The notes under the pieces: model-generated | What the model saw: the letters and a program-made list of their open reading frames with translations, nothing else | What the model was told of the DNA's origin: nothing | Database searches by the model: none | Position numbers and translations under genes: made by a program | Part shown: in pieces, positions 22,160 to 30,551 of the stretch | Numbering within the stretch: position 1 is the stretch's first letter | How the letters are laid out: every line of letters starts with the position of its first letter | NCBI GenBank assembly: GCA_035690495.1 | Contig: DASSKK010000106.1 | Span: 24,531 to 88,530 of the forward strand | Direction: 5' to 3' | DNA length: 64,000 bases | DNA from: DASSKK01 sp035690495 | GTDB lineage: Bacteria; Actinomycetota; Actinomycetes; Propionibacteriales; Nocardioidaceae

Positions 22160-23546
22160 TCACCGTGCGGCGGCCCTCCGGACGGCGTCCACCGCCCGCG
22201 CGACGTCGTCCTCGTCGGTGGCCCAGTTGCTGACCGAGATCCGGAGCACATCCTGTCCGCGCCAGCGCGAGCCTGACATCCAGGTCTGTCCCTCGGCTAT
22301 CAGCCGGTCGATCACGGCCCGGGTGCGGTCGTCGTCATCGAACCCGACGCACACCTGTGTGTAGTCGACCTGGTTCAGGACATGGGCGCCGTCGACACCG
22401 GCGACACCCTCGGCGATCCGCCCGGCATGCCCGGCCAGGTCTGCGACGAGCTGGGCGACTCCGTCCCGCCCGAGTGAGCGAAGCGCGGCCCACACCGGCA
22501 CACCGCGGGCGACGCCGGGAGAGCTCGGGCACCCGGTCGGCCGGGTTCCCTCGACCGGTGGCGTCGGCCGGGAGGTAGCTCGCGTGCAGGCCGAAGGACG
22601 TTCGCACGGCGTTGGGATCCGCGACGGCGACGATGCCGCAGTCGTAGGGCACGTTCAGGGTCTTGTGTGCGTCGCTCGCCCATGAGTCCGCGCGCTCGAC
22701 ACCGGCAGTGAGCCGGGCGAGCCGGGGGCAGGCAGCCGCCCACAGGCCGAACGCCCCGTCGACGTGCGTCCAGGCGCCATGCGTATGGGCAAGCGCGATC
22801 GCCCCGGCGAACGGGTCGAACGCACCGGAGTGCAGGTTGCCAGCCTGCAGGCAGAGCACGATCGGTGCGGTGGCGGGAATCCGGTCAAGGGCCACGGCCA
22901 GCGCGTCCAACCGGATGCGGCCCTGGTCGTCGGTGGCCACCACGGTCGGCGCACCCAGCCCGAGATAGCGCAACGCGAGGTCGACGCTGTCGTGTCGCTC
23001 GGCGCCGACCAGGACGTGCACTCGTGGTGCGCCACTCAGACCGTCGTCGTGCACGCTCCAGCCCGCCCGGCTCAGCACGTTGTCCCGCGCGGCGGCCAGG
23101 CCCGTGAAGTTCGCCATCGTCGCACCCGTGGTGAACCCGACGGCAGCACCGGCCGGCAACCCGAACAGCTCTATCAACCACTGGCCCGCCACCTCTTCGA
23201 GCGCGGCGACGGCGGGCGTCACGTCCCGGAGGCCGGCGTTCTGGTCCCAGGCGCTGACCAGCCAGTCTGCGGCGAGTGCGGCCGGCAGGGTGCCGCCCAT
23301 GACCCAACCGAAGAAACGGCCGGACTGGATCACCATCAGGCCGGCCTCCGCGCCCGACGCGAGCTCGTCGACGACGCGTTCCGCGGGTAGACCCCGGGCC
23401 GGCAGCGGACCGCCGAACGCCGCCGCCAGCACGTCCGCGGACCTCGTCGGCGGAACCGGACGATCGGGTACCGAACCGAGCCACCTGCGCGCATGCGTCG
23501 CCGCACGGTCGAGCGGCTCGTCGTAACCGGTGTCGTCCGCACTCAT
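22160..23546 (-). pseudogene. PLP-dependent decarboxylase (aromatic amino acid decarboxylase-like), frameshifted
   Basis: The first frame (23546 down to about 22511) has the group II decarboxylase plan with the PLP lysine in SWASDAHKTLNVPYDCG and the cofactor site HVDGAFGLWA. Near 22511 an extra base moves the reading to the next frame, which continues cleanly as VPVWAALRSLGRDGVAQLV to a stop at 22160. Removing one C gives an unbroken protein of about 460 residues. It is either a real pseudogene or a sequencing error. The substrate is not clear. Confidence 0.8.
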
Positions 23547-23736
23547 CGTGACGCTCCTTCGACCTCCGGTACGTCGTGTCCGTGCCGTCTCGACGCACGT
23601 CCCGGGGCGTGTCCCTCGTCAGGGTACGGCGATAACCAGGCCGCCGTGTCGATGTGCTGGACGGGGGGACCCCGAGATGACAGGCTTTGTGCCGCTCAGC
23701 CGGCACGCAGGCACTTCCACACAAAGGGGACCCACG

Positions 23737-24351
23737 ATGAGCAACGAGCAGCCGCCTCCATCCCACGGATACGGCGAACAGCCGGGCGAACGGCCCGGTG
23801 AGCAGCCGGGCGGCTACCCGGGACAGCAGATGCCGAGCTACCCGGCGCCCCCGCCGCCGTACGGCCAGGCCACGGCCTCTGTCGAGCAGCCTGCTTCGAT
23901 CCAGACCGCGGTGCGGTTGATGTGGGTGGGCGCCGCGTTGAGCGTGATCTCGTTGATCGTCGGGCTGATCGCGATCGGCGGCATGAAGGACGAGATCCGC
24001 AACCAGCTCCAGGCCCAGGGCCAGCAGGTCACCCAGTCCGCGGTCGATGCCGCGTTCACGGTGGGCATCCTGTTCGGCGTCGTCTTCGGGATCATCGGCG
24101 TCCTGCTGTGGCTGTGGATGGCCTGGAAGAACGGCCAGGGACGCTCCTGGGCACGGATCGTGGCGACCGTGCTCGGTGTGATCTATCTGATCTCGACGAT
24201 CATCAACCTGAGCTCGAGCACGTCCTCCGGGTTCTCGAAGATCCTGGGCGTGATCACGCTGATCGTCGACATCGTGATCCTGGTGTTGCTCTACCGTAAG
24301 GAGTCCAGCGACTTCTACAAGGGACGCTCGACGCGTGGTGCCTACGCCTGA
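23737..24351 (+). CDS. Membrane protein with Pro/Gly/Gln-rich N-terminus
   Basis: This 204-residue protein starts at the ATG 23737. The first 55 residues are low complexity (GEQPGERPGEQPGGYPGQQM), a common cytoplasmic lead in actinobacterial membrane proteins. Four hydrophobic segments follow (about residues 65-85, 108-130, 140-160 and 168-190). It resembles small DUF4064-like or YIP-like proteins without a clear family. It lies upstream of thrS with its own transcript likely. Confidence 0.65.
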   Translation: MSNEQPPPSHGYGEQPGERPGEQPGGYPGQQMPSYPAPPPPYGQATASVEQPASIQTAVRLMWVGAALSVISLIVGLIAIGGMKDEIRNQLQAQGQQVTQSAVDAAFTVGILFGVVFGIIGVLLWLWMAWKNGQGRSWARIVATVLGVIYLISTIINLSSSTSSGFSKILGVITLIVDIVILVLLYRKESSDFYKGRSTRGAYA

Positions 24352-24405
24352 GCGCGTCTGACGCCCGAAAACCCGCGGGCGGGGGAGCGCCAGCGGCCGA
24401 TACGA

Positions 24406-24440
24406 TCGACGGACCCGAGCACACCGCCCGGGTCCGTCGA
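24406..24440 (+). promoter_or_regulatory. Leader hairpin directly upstream of thrS
   Basis: TCGACGGACCC (24406-24416) is the perfect inverse of GGGTCCGTCGA (24430-24440) with a 13-base loop. It ends 2 bp before the GAGGAGC ribosome-binding site of thrS. No T run follows. It could regulate thrS or be the end of the upstream transcript. Confidence 0.45.
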
Positions 24441-24457
24441 TTCGAGGAGCCTGTTCC

Positions 24458-26464
24458 GTGTCCGAGCTGACCATCACCGTCGTCGACTCCGCCGCACCAG
24501 GCGAGCGCACGGTGGCGACGGGCACCCAGGCCTGGGAGCTGTACGCCGAGCGGCCGGCGGTGATCGCCGCACGGGTCTCGACGAGCTCGACCACCGACCC
24601 GCAGCTCAAGGACCTCTCCTACGAGCTCGTCGACGGTGACCGGGTCGAGGGCGTGGCGATCGACTCGGCCGACGGTCGTGCGATCCTACGCCACTCCACC
24701 GCGCACGTGATGGCGCAGGCGGTGCAGGAGCTGTTCCCGCAGGCCCGGCTCGGCATCGGCCCGCCGATCACCGACGGGTTCTACTACGACTTCGACGTAC
24801 CCGAACCCTTCGTCCCCGAGGACCTCGACACGATCGAGACCCGGATGCGCAAGATCGTCAAGGAGAACCAGAAGTTCTCCCGGCGGCCGGTCTCCGACGA
24901 GGAGGCGCGGCGGGAGCTCGCCGACGAGCCCTACAAGCTCGAGCTGATCGGGCTGAAGGGCGGCGTCGACGAGGGCGAGGCCGGCGAGGGTGCGAGCGTG
25001 GAGGTCGGCGCCGGTGGCCTGACGATCTACGACAACCTGCGGCGCGGGGGTGAGCTGGCCTGGAAGGACCTGTGCCGCGGCCCGCACCTTCCGACCACCA
25101 AGCGGATCCCCGCGTTCAAGCTGATGCGGACCGCGGCGGCGTACTGGCGCGGCGACGAGAACAACGTGCAGCTGCAGCGGATCTACGGCACCGCCTGGGA
25201 GTCCAAGGAGGCGCTCGCCGAGCACCTGCACCGGCTCGAAGAGGCCGAGAAGCGCGACCACCGCAAGCTCGGCCGCGAGCTGGACCTGTTCAGCTTCCCC
25301 GACGAGATCGGCTCCGGGCTTGCGGTCTTCCACCCCAAGGGCGGGGTGATCAAGCGGGAGATGGAGGACTACGTCCGGCAGCGGCACATCGAGGAGGGCT
25401 TCTCCTACGTCGGCACGCCGCACATCAGCAAGGAAGGGCTGTTCCACACCTCGGGACATCTGCCGTACTACGAGGACACCATGTATCCGCCGATGGAGGT
25501 GGAGAACAGCCGCTACTTCCTCAAGGCGATGAACTGCCCGATGCACAACCTGATCTACCGCTCGCGGCAGCGCTCCTACCGGGACCTGCCCCTGCGGTAC
25601 TTCGAGTTCGGCGGGGTCTACCGCTACGAGAAGTCCGGCGTAGTGCACGGGCTGACCCGGGTGCGGGGGATGACCCAGGACGACTCGCACTCCTACGTGA
25701 CCCCCGAGGGCGCCCCCGACGAGGTCAAGCACCTGCTCTCGTTCGTGCTGGGCCTGCTGCGGGACTTCGGGCTGGACGAGTTCTACCTCGAGCTGTCCAC
25801 CCGCGACGACAAGAACAAGGACAAGTTCATCGGCAGCGACGAGCAGTGGGCGACCGCGACCCAGATGCTCGAGCAGGTGGGCGACGAGACCGGTCTCGAC
25901 CTGGTAGCCGACCCCGGGGGAGCGGCGTTCTACGGCCCGAAGATCTCGGTGCAGGCCCGCGACGCGATCGGGCGGACCTGGCAGCTGTCGACCATCCAGT
26001 ACGACTTCAACCAGCCGGCCGGGTTCGGCCTGGAGTACGTCGCCGCCGACGGCACGCGCCAGCAGCCGGTGATGATCCACTCGGCCAAGTTCGGGTCGAT
26101 CGAACGGTTCATCGGGGTGCTGACCGAGCACTACGCCGGTGCGTTCCCCCCTTGGCTGGCGCCCGTGCAGGTCGAGGGCATCCCTGTGGCGGAGCGTCAT
26201 CTCGACTACCTGGCCAAGGTGGCCGCCCGCCTGCGCGAGCGCGGCATCCGCGTCGAGGTCGACGACTCCGACGACCGGATGCAGAAGAAGATCCGCAACG
26301 CGCAGCTGCAGAAGGTGCCGTTCATGATGATCGCCGGCGACGACGACGTGGCCGCCGAGGCGGTCTCGTTCCGCTACCGGGACGGTCGCCAGGACAACGG
26401 CGTGCCCGTCGACGAGGCGATCGAGCGCGTCGCCGACGCCATCGCGCGCCGCGTCCAGGTCTGA
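24458..26464 (+). CDS. thrS: Threonine--tRNA ligase
   Basis: This 668-residue class II synthetase has normal length. An N-terminal TGS domain (residues 1-65) precedes the editing domain with HSTAHVMAQAV (about 75) and the later CRGPHLPTTK (about 207). The catalytic core has MNCPMHN with the zinc Cys (about 360), motif 2 RYFEFGGVYRYE and motif 3 near GSIERFIGVLTEHYAG. The anticodon-binding domain closes the protein. It charges tRNA-Thr. The GTG start has GAGGAGC upstream and a hairpin before it. Confidence 0.97.
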   Translation: MSELTITVVDSAAPGERTVATGTQAWELYAERPAVIAARVSTSSTTDPQLKDLSYELVDGDRVEGVAIDSADGRAILRHSTAHVMAQAVQELFPQARLGIGPPITDGFYYDFDVPEPFVPEDLDTIETRMRKIVKENQKFSRRPVSDEEARRELADEPYKLELIGLKGGVDEGEAGEGASVEVGAGGLTIYDNLRRGGELAWKDLCRGPHLPTTKRIPAFKLMRTAAAYWRGDENNVQLQRIYGTAWESKEALAEHLHRLEEAEKRDHRKLGRELDLFSFPDEIGSGLAVFHPKGGVIKREMEDYVRQRHIEEGFSYVGTPHISKEGLFHTSGHLPYYEDTMYPPMEVENSRYFLKAMNCPMHNLIYRSRQRSYRDLPLRYFEFGGVYRYEKSGVVHGLTRVRGMTQDDSHSYVTPEGAPDEVKHLLSFVLGLLRDFGLDEFYLELSTRDDKNKDKFIGSDEQWATATQMLEQVGDETGLDLVADPGGAAFYGPKISVQARDAIGRTWQLSTIQYDFNQPAGFGLEYVAADGTRQQPVMIHSAKFGSIERFIGVLTEHYAGAFPPWLAPVQVEGIPVAERHLDYLAKVAARLRERGIRVEVDDSDDRMQKKIRNAQLQKVPFMMIAGDDDVAAEAVSFRYRDGRQDNGVPVDEAIERVADAIARRVQV

Positions 26465-26486
26465 GATGCACGAGCCCCGCGCCTAC

Positions 26487-26565
26487 GTCACAACGGTGCA
26501 GATGAACCGTTGTGACCTCCCCTCCACCGGAAGGGATGTCACAACGGTTCACATCACCCGTTGTG
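26487..26565. repeat. Two tandem palindromes of the CACAACGG type
   Basis: GTCACAACGGT (26487-26497) and ACCGTTGTGAC (26506-26516) form a perfect 11-bp stem. A second stem uses CACAACGG (26540-26547) and CCGTTGTG (26558-26565). They lie between thrS and the HIT gene and may end the thrS transcript or belong to a dispersed palindromic repeat. Confidence 0.65.
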
Positions 26566-26579
26566 GTCGGTGACCGGCG

Positions 26580-27113
26580 ATGGACGAGGTGAGTCAGGAC
26601 GGCGCCGGCATCCCCGACGGGCTGGAGCGGCTGTGGACGCCGTACCGGATGGCCTACATCCGCGGCGAGAACAAGCCCGCCGACTCCTCGGCCGGTCAGT
26701 GCCCGTTCTGCCGGGTGCCGACGCTGGAGGACGCCGACGGCCTCATGGTCAAGCGCGGGGACGCGGCGTACGTCGTGCTGAACCTGTACCCCTACTCGCC
26801 GGGGCACCTGATGGTCTGCCCCTACCGTCACGTCGCCGACTACACCGACCTGGACGGCACCGAGACGGCCGAGGTCGCCGCGCTGACCCAGGCCGCGATG
26901 CGCACGATCCGGTCGGTCAGCGGCGCGCACGGGTTCAACATCGGGATGAACCAGGGCGCGGTGGCCGGCGCCGGGATCTCCGCGCACCTGCACCAGCACG
27001 TCGTTCCGCGCTGGGCCGGCGACCAGAACTTCCTGCCGATCATCGGCCGCACCCGCGCGCTTCCCGAGCTGATGTCCGACACCCGCGCGCTGCTGGCCGC
27101 CGCCTGGGCCTGA
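26580..27113 (+). CDS. HIT-family protein (AP4A hydrolase/phosphorylase-like)
   Basis: This 177-residue protein has the histidine triad HLHQHVVPRW near residue 138-147. An FCRVP Cys and the FNIGMNQGAVAGAG strand complete the HIT fold. The closest well-studied relative by gene neighbourhood is Mycobacterium Rv2613c, a diadenosine tetraphosphate phosphorylase, which also precedes pgsA. The same place here supports that activity. It starts 2 bp after the second palindrome region and precedes the PIM genes. Confidence 0.88.
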   Translation: MDEVSQDGAGIPDGLERLWTPYRMAYIRGENKPADSSAGQCPFCRVPTLEDADGLMVKRGDAAYVVLNLYPYSPGHLMVCPYRHVADYTDLDGTETAEVAALTQAAMRTIRSVSGAHGFNIGMNQGAVAGAGISAHLHQHVVPRWAGDQNFLPIIGRTRALPELMSDTRALLAAAWA

Positions 27114-27132
27114 TTCTGCGACCCTCGCGGAC

Positions 27133-27218
27133 GTTTACCAGGGCACCATGGTAGACGTCCCGTCCCCACGGTGATTTCCCCATGGGGAGGGGCAGAAAAC
27201 CTGGGTGGCATGGTAAAC
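27133..27218. repeat. Long imperfect palindrome before pgsA
   Basis: The 15-base arms 27133-27147 and 27204-27218 match at 13 positions (GTTTACCA with TGGTAAAC at the ends). Inside lie further small palindromes including CCCCATGGGG. It fills the HIT-pgsA gap and may be a dispersed repeat or a terminator. Confidence 0.5.
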
Positions 27219-27245
27219 AGCGGGACCGGATAGCCTGACGGCGCC

Positions 27246-27875
27246 ATGTTGGAAAGATTCCGTGCGTTCTGGACCAAGCTGTTCTCCCCGGTGGCCGAGC
27301 TGTTCCTGCGACTGGGCATCAGCCCCGACGCCGTCACTCTGGTAGGCACGGTCGGTGTCTGCGCCGGCGCACTGGTGTTCTTCCCGCGCGGCCAGCTGCT
27401 GATCGGGGTGCTGGTGGTCACCGCGTTCGTGTTCTCCGACCTGGTCGACGGGCACATGGCACGGTTGTCCGGGTCGTCGTCGCCCTGGGGCGCGTTCCTG
27501 GACTCGACGCTGGACCGGTTCGGCGACGCCGCGATCTTCGGCGGGCTGGTGCTCTACTACATGGGGCCGGGCGACTCCTACGCCCTGGCGGTGCTGGCGC
27601 TGTACTGCCTGGTGATGGGATCGATCACCTCCTACGCCCGGGCGCGCGCGGAGTCGCTGGGCATGCAGGCCAAGGGCGGCATCGCCGAGCGCTCCGACCG
27701 GCTCGTCGCGATCCTGGTGATGACCGGTGTCGCCGACCTGCTGCGCATCGTGGGCGTGGACCCGCGGGTGATGTGGCTGATCCCGCTCACGCTCGCGGTG
27801 CTCGCGGTGGCCAGCAGCGTGACTGTGGTGCAACGCGTGCTGCTGGTGCGGGGCCAGGCCAAAGCCGCCGCCTGA
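27246..27875 (+). CDS. pgsA: Phosphatidylinositol phosphate synthase (CDP-alcohol phosphotransferase)
   Basis: This 209-residue membrane enzyme has the CDP-alcohol phosphotransferase motif: DLVDGHMARLSGSSSPWG, then DSTLDRFGD near residues 74-100. It has about six hydrophobic helices. The family joins CDP-diacylglycerol to an alcohol; with patA and pimA directly behind, inositol phosphate is the likely acceptor, the first step of PIM synthesis. The patA ATG shares a base with its stop. Confidence 0.93.
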   Translation: MLERFRAFWTKLFSPVAELFLRLGISPDAVTLVGTVGVCAGALVFFPRGQLLIGVLVVTAFVFSDLVDGHMARLSGSSSPWGAFLDSTLDRFGDAAIFGGLVLYYMGPGDSYALAVLALYCLVMGSITSYARARAESLGMQAKGGIAERSDRLVAILVMTGVADLLRIVGVDPRVMWLIPLTLAVLAVASSVTVVQRVLLVRGQAKAAA

Positions 27876-28813
27876 TGGCGGGGGTGGACGGGCTGGAACC
27901 GACACAGCCACGCCGGCTGCGCCACCCAGCGCGGCTGCGGCGAGCGGCACGGCGTACGGCGGGGCAGGCCAGCACCCTCGCCTACCTGGGCGGCTGGCGG
28001 CTGGTGCGCCATCTGCCCGAGCCCGCCGCGCGGCGGGCCTTCGACGTGATCGCCGACCAGATCTACCGGCGGCAGGGCCGCAGCGTGCGGCGGCTGCACG
28101 ACAACCTGGCCAGGATCGCGCCCGACCATCGCGACCCGGATGCGCTGACGCACGCCGCGGTGCGCTCCTACCTGCGGTACTGGTGCGAGTCGTTCCGGCT
28201 CCCCTCGTGGCCGGTGGCCGACGTGGTCCGGCGTACCCGCGTCGTCAACGAGCACATCGTGCACGAGCTCTACGGCCAGGGCCGCGGCCTGGTCTCGCCG
28301 CTGCCGCACATGGGCAACTGGGACTGGGCGGGCGTCTGGTCGACCCAGAACGGCTTCCCGCTGATGACCGTCGCCGAGCGGCTCGAGCCGGAGCGGCTGT
28401 ACGACGAGTTCGTCGCCTACCGCACCTCCCTGGGCATGCACATCCTGCCGCTGACCGGCGGCGATCCGGCGTACCCACGTCTGAGGGACTGGGTGAGCAA
28501 GGGCGGGTTCGCGTGCCTGCTCGCCGACCGCGACCTCTCGCGCACCAGCGTGGAGGTGGAGCTGTGCGGGCACCGGGCGCGGATGCCGCGCGGGCCCGCG
28601 CTGCTCGCCCAGCAGACCGGCGCACCGCTGATGCCGGTCACCTGCTCCTACGACGGCGACGTCATGGAGATGCACCTGCACGAGGCCGTGCCGCACCTGC
28701 CGGGCGAGCAGGGCGTGGTGGCGATGACCCAAGCGGTCGCGGACGTGTTCACCTCGGCGTTGCGTGCCCACCCCGAGGACTGGCACATGATGCAGAAGGT
28801 GTTCGTCGAGTGA
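27875..28813 (+). CDS. patA: Phosphatidylinositol mannoside acyltransferase
   Basis: This 312-residue protein of the LpxL/HtrB-like acyltransferase family has LVSPLPHMGNWDWAGVW near residue 140, whose HX4D is the catalytic pair, and later CLLADRDLSRTSVEVE and PVTCSYDGD. In mycobacteria PatA adds a fatty acid to the mannose of PIM1. It sits between pgsA and pimA with overlapping stops on both sides, so the three make one operon. It acts at the inner face of the membrane. Confidence 0.92.
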   Translation: MAGVDGLEPTQPRRLRHPARLRRAARRTAGQASTLAYLGGWRLVRHLPEPAARRAFDVIADQIYRRQGRSVRRLHDNLARIAPDHRDPDALTHAAVRSYLRYWCESFRLPSWPVADVVRRTRVVNEHIVHELYGQGRGLVSPLPHMGNWDWAGVWSTQNGFPLMTVAERLEPERLYDEFVAYRTSLGMHILPLTGGDPAYPRLRDWVSKGGFACLLADRDLSRTSVEVELCGHRARMPRGPALLAQQTGAPLMPVTCSYDGDVMEMHLHEAVPHLPGEQGVVAMTQAVADVFTSALRAHPEDWHMMQKVFVE

Positions 28814-29931
28814 GGGTCGGGCTGGTATGCCCCTACTCACTGGACATTCCCGGCGGAGTGCAGAACCACGTCCGCGACCTCGCCGAGGCGCTGATCGGAC
28901 GTGGGCACGACGTGTCTGTCCTGGCTCCTTCGGAGAGCGCCGACCTGCCGGGGTACGTCGTGCCCGTCGGCCGAGCGGTGCCGGTGCCCTACAACGGCTC
29001 GGTGGCGAGGGTCTCGTTCGGTCCGGTCGTCGGCGCCAGGGTGCGCCGCTGGATCCGCCAGGGCCGGTTCGACGTGCTGCACCTGCACGAGCCCGTCTCG
29101 CCCAGCATCTCCCTGCAGGCGCTCTGGGCCGCCCAGTGCCCGGTCGTGGCCACGTTCCACACCGCCAACGTGCGCTCGCGGGCGATGTCGGCCTCGGCGA
29201 CCATCCTGCGGCCCTCCCTGGAGAAGATCACCGCACGGATCGCCGTCTCGGAGTACGCCCGCGACACTCTGGTCAGCCACATCGGCGGTGAGCCGGTGGT
29301 GATCCCCAACGGTCTGTACGTCGAGCGGTTCCGAACCGCGCGACCCCGGCCCGAGTGGCAGGGCGCCGACGGGACGGTCGCCTTCGTCGGACGCCTCGAC
29401 GAGCCCCGCAAGGGCTTCGCTCTGCTCGCGGACGCCTTCGCGCGCGTGCGCGGGGGCCGGCCGGGCGTGCGGCTGCTCGTCGTCGGCGGAGGGGACCTGG
29501 ACCCGGCGCGGGAGCGCCTGCCCGAGTCCGTGCGGAGCCAGGTGCTGCTGCTCGGTGCCGTCACCGACGCCGAGAAGGCCGCGGTGCTGAGCAGCGCCGA
29601 CGTCTACGTCGCACCGAACACCGGCGGGGAGAGCTTCGGGATCGTGCTCGCGGAGGCGATGGCCGCCGGTGCGACGGTGCTGGCCAGCGACATCCCCGCG
29701 TTCGCCCGGTTGCTCGGGGACGGCCGGTACGGCGTGCTGTTCCCCTCGGAGGACACGTCCGCCCTGGCCGCCGAGCTGTCGGCGCTGCTGGGCGACACCG
29801 CACGACGTACAGCCCTCCAGACGGAGGCGGCGGTGGCCGTGGCTGCCTACGACTGGTCGGACGTGGCCGCGCGGGTGGAGCAGGTCTACCAGACGGTCGT
29901 GATGCCGTCGCTCCGCGAGGGGCGGTCGTGA
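28810..29931 (+). CDS. pimA: Phosphatidylinositol alpha-mannosyltransferase PimA
   Basis: This 373-residue GT4 glycosyltransferase opens with VGLVCPYSLDIPGGVQNHV, the Gly-rich acceptor-side loop typical of PimA. The C-terminal nucleotide-sugar half has FVGRLDEPRKGF and the EX7E motif in ESFGIVLAEAMAAG near residue 275-290. It transfers mannose from GDP-mannose to phosphatidylinositol. The GTG start overlaps the patA stop by 4 bp; the next gene overlaps its own stop in the same way. Confidence 0.94.
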   Translation: MRVGLVCPYSLDIPGGVQNHVRDLAEALIGRGHDVSVLAPSESADLPGYVVPVGRAVPVPYNGSVARVSFGPVVGARVRRWIRQGRFDVLHLHEPVSPSISLQALWAAQCPVVATFHTANVRSRAMSASATILRPSLEKITARIAVSEYARDTLVSHIGGEPVVIPNGLYVERFRTARPRPEWQGADGTVAFVGRLDEPRKGFALLADAFARVRGGRPGVRLLVVGGGDLDPARERLPESVRSQVLLLGAVTDAEKAAVLSSADVYVAPNTGGESFGIVLAEAMAAGATVLASDIPAFARLLGDGRYGVLFPSEDTSALAAELSALLGDTARRTALQTEAAVAVAAYDWSDVAARVEQVYQTVVMPSLREGRS

Positions 29932-30461
29932 TCTGGCTGTGGGTGCTGGTCGCCGTGCTCGTGGCCGTACTGGTCGGGGCGTGGCTGACCTGGACCGCCA
30001 GTCGGCTGGACCGGATGCACCACCGCGTCGACGTCGCCAGGGTCTCGTTGGACACTCAGCTCGTTCACCGGTCGGGCACCTCCCTCGAGCTGGCCGCTTC
30101 CGGCGTACTCGATCCGGCCAGCGCCCTGCTGGTGCACGACGCCGCCCACCAGGCCCGCGCCGTCGCGCCGGAGGAGCTGGAGTCGGCGGAGTCGGATCTG
30201 TCCCAGGTGCTGCGCGCGGTGCTCGACGAGCCCGACGAGGTCGACCGGCTGCGCCGCGATCCCGACATGGCCGCCCTGCTCGACGAGCTGGCAGGGAACT
30301 GCCGTCGCGTCGAGCTGGCCCGCCGGTTCCACAACGACATGGTGGCGACCGTTCGCGGGCTGCGCTCGCGGCGCCGGGTCCGCTGGCTCGGCCTGGCCGG
30401 ACACGCCACCGAGCCGGCCACCGTCGAGTTCGACGACGCCCCGCCACCCACCCTCCTCTGA
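29928..30461 (+). CDS. Membrane-anchored protein, LemA-like
   Basis: This 177-residue protein has one N-terminal helix (LWVLVAVLVAVLVGAWLTW) followed by a helical domain. The sections RVDVARVSLDTQLVHR and CRRVELARRFHNDMVATVR resemble LemA proteins, and the end has FDDAPPP. It is the last gene of the pgsA-patA-pimA run, with a 4-bp overlap. The role is unknown. I infer membrane attachment with a cytoplasmic or outer helical bundle. Confidence 0.6.
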   Translation: MIWLWVLVAVLVAVLVGAWLTWTASRLDRMHHRVDVARVSLDTQLVHRSGTSLELAASGVLDPASALLVHDAAHQARAVAPEELESAESDLSQVLRAVLDEPDEVDRLRRDPDMAALLDELAGNCRRVELARRFHNDMVATVRGLRSRRRVRWLGLAGHATEPATVEFDDAPPPTLL

Positions 30462-30551
30462 TTCGGCCCGGGCGGCCGTGGCGACGTATCCTGGAGGTGT
30501 CCGACTCCCGGGCGGGCGACGCACGCCCGCCGAACCCCAGAAGGTGCCGCA

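Noticed and set aside
24352..24457. T-box riboswitch before thrS
   Set aside because: The leader is only about 100 bp, has no T-box consensus and no specifier stem; only a simple hairpin is visible.
24686..26200. 504-codon minus-strand frame opposite thrS
   Set aside because: It is a mirror frame of a high-GC gene: Leu/Val/Arg/Gly-rich translation without motifs, while thrS on the other strand is certain.
26487..26565. Possible CRISPR-like repeat array
   Set aside because: Only two palindromic units are present with different loops and no regular spacers; no cas gene is in the window.
28183..28800. Long N-terminal extension of PimA in frame with the mannosyltransferase
   Set aside because: It lies wholly within patA in another frame; the GTG at 28810 overlapping the patA stop gives a normal PimA start.
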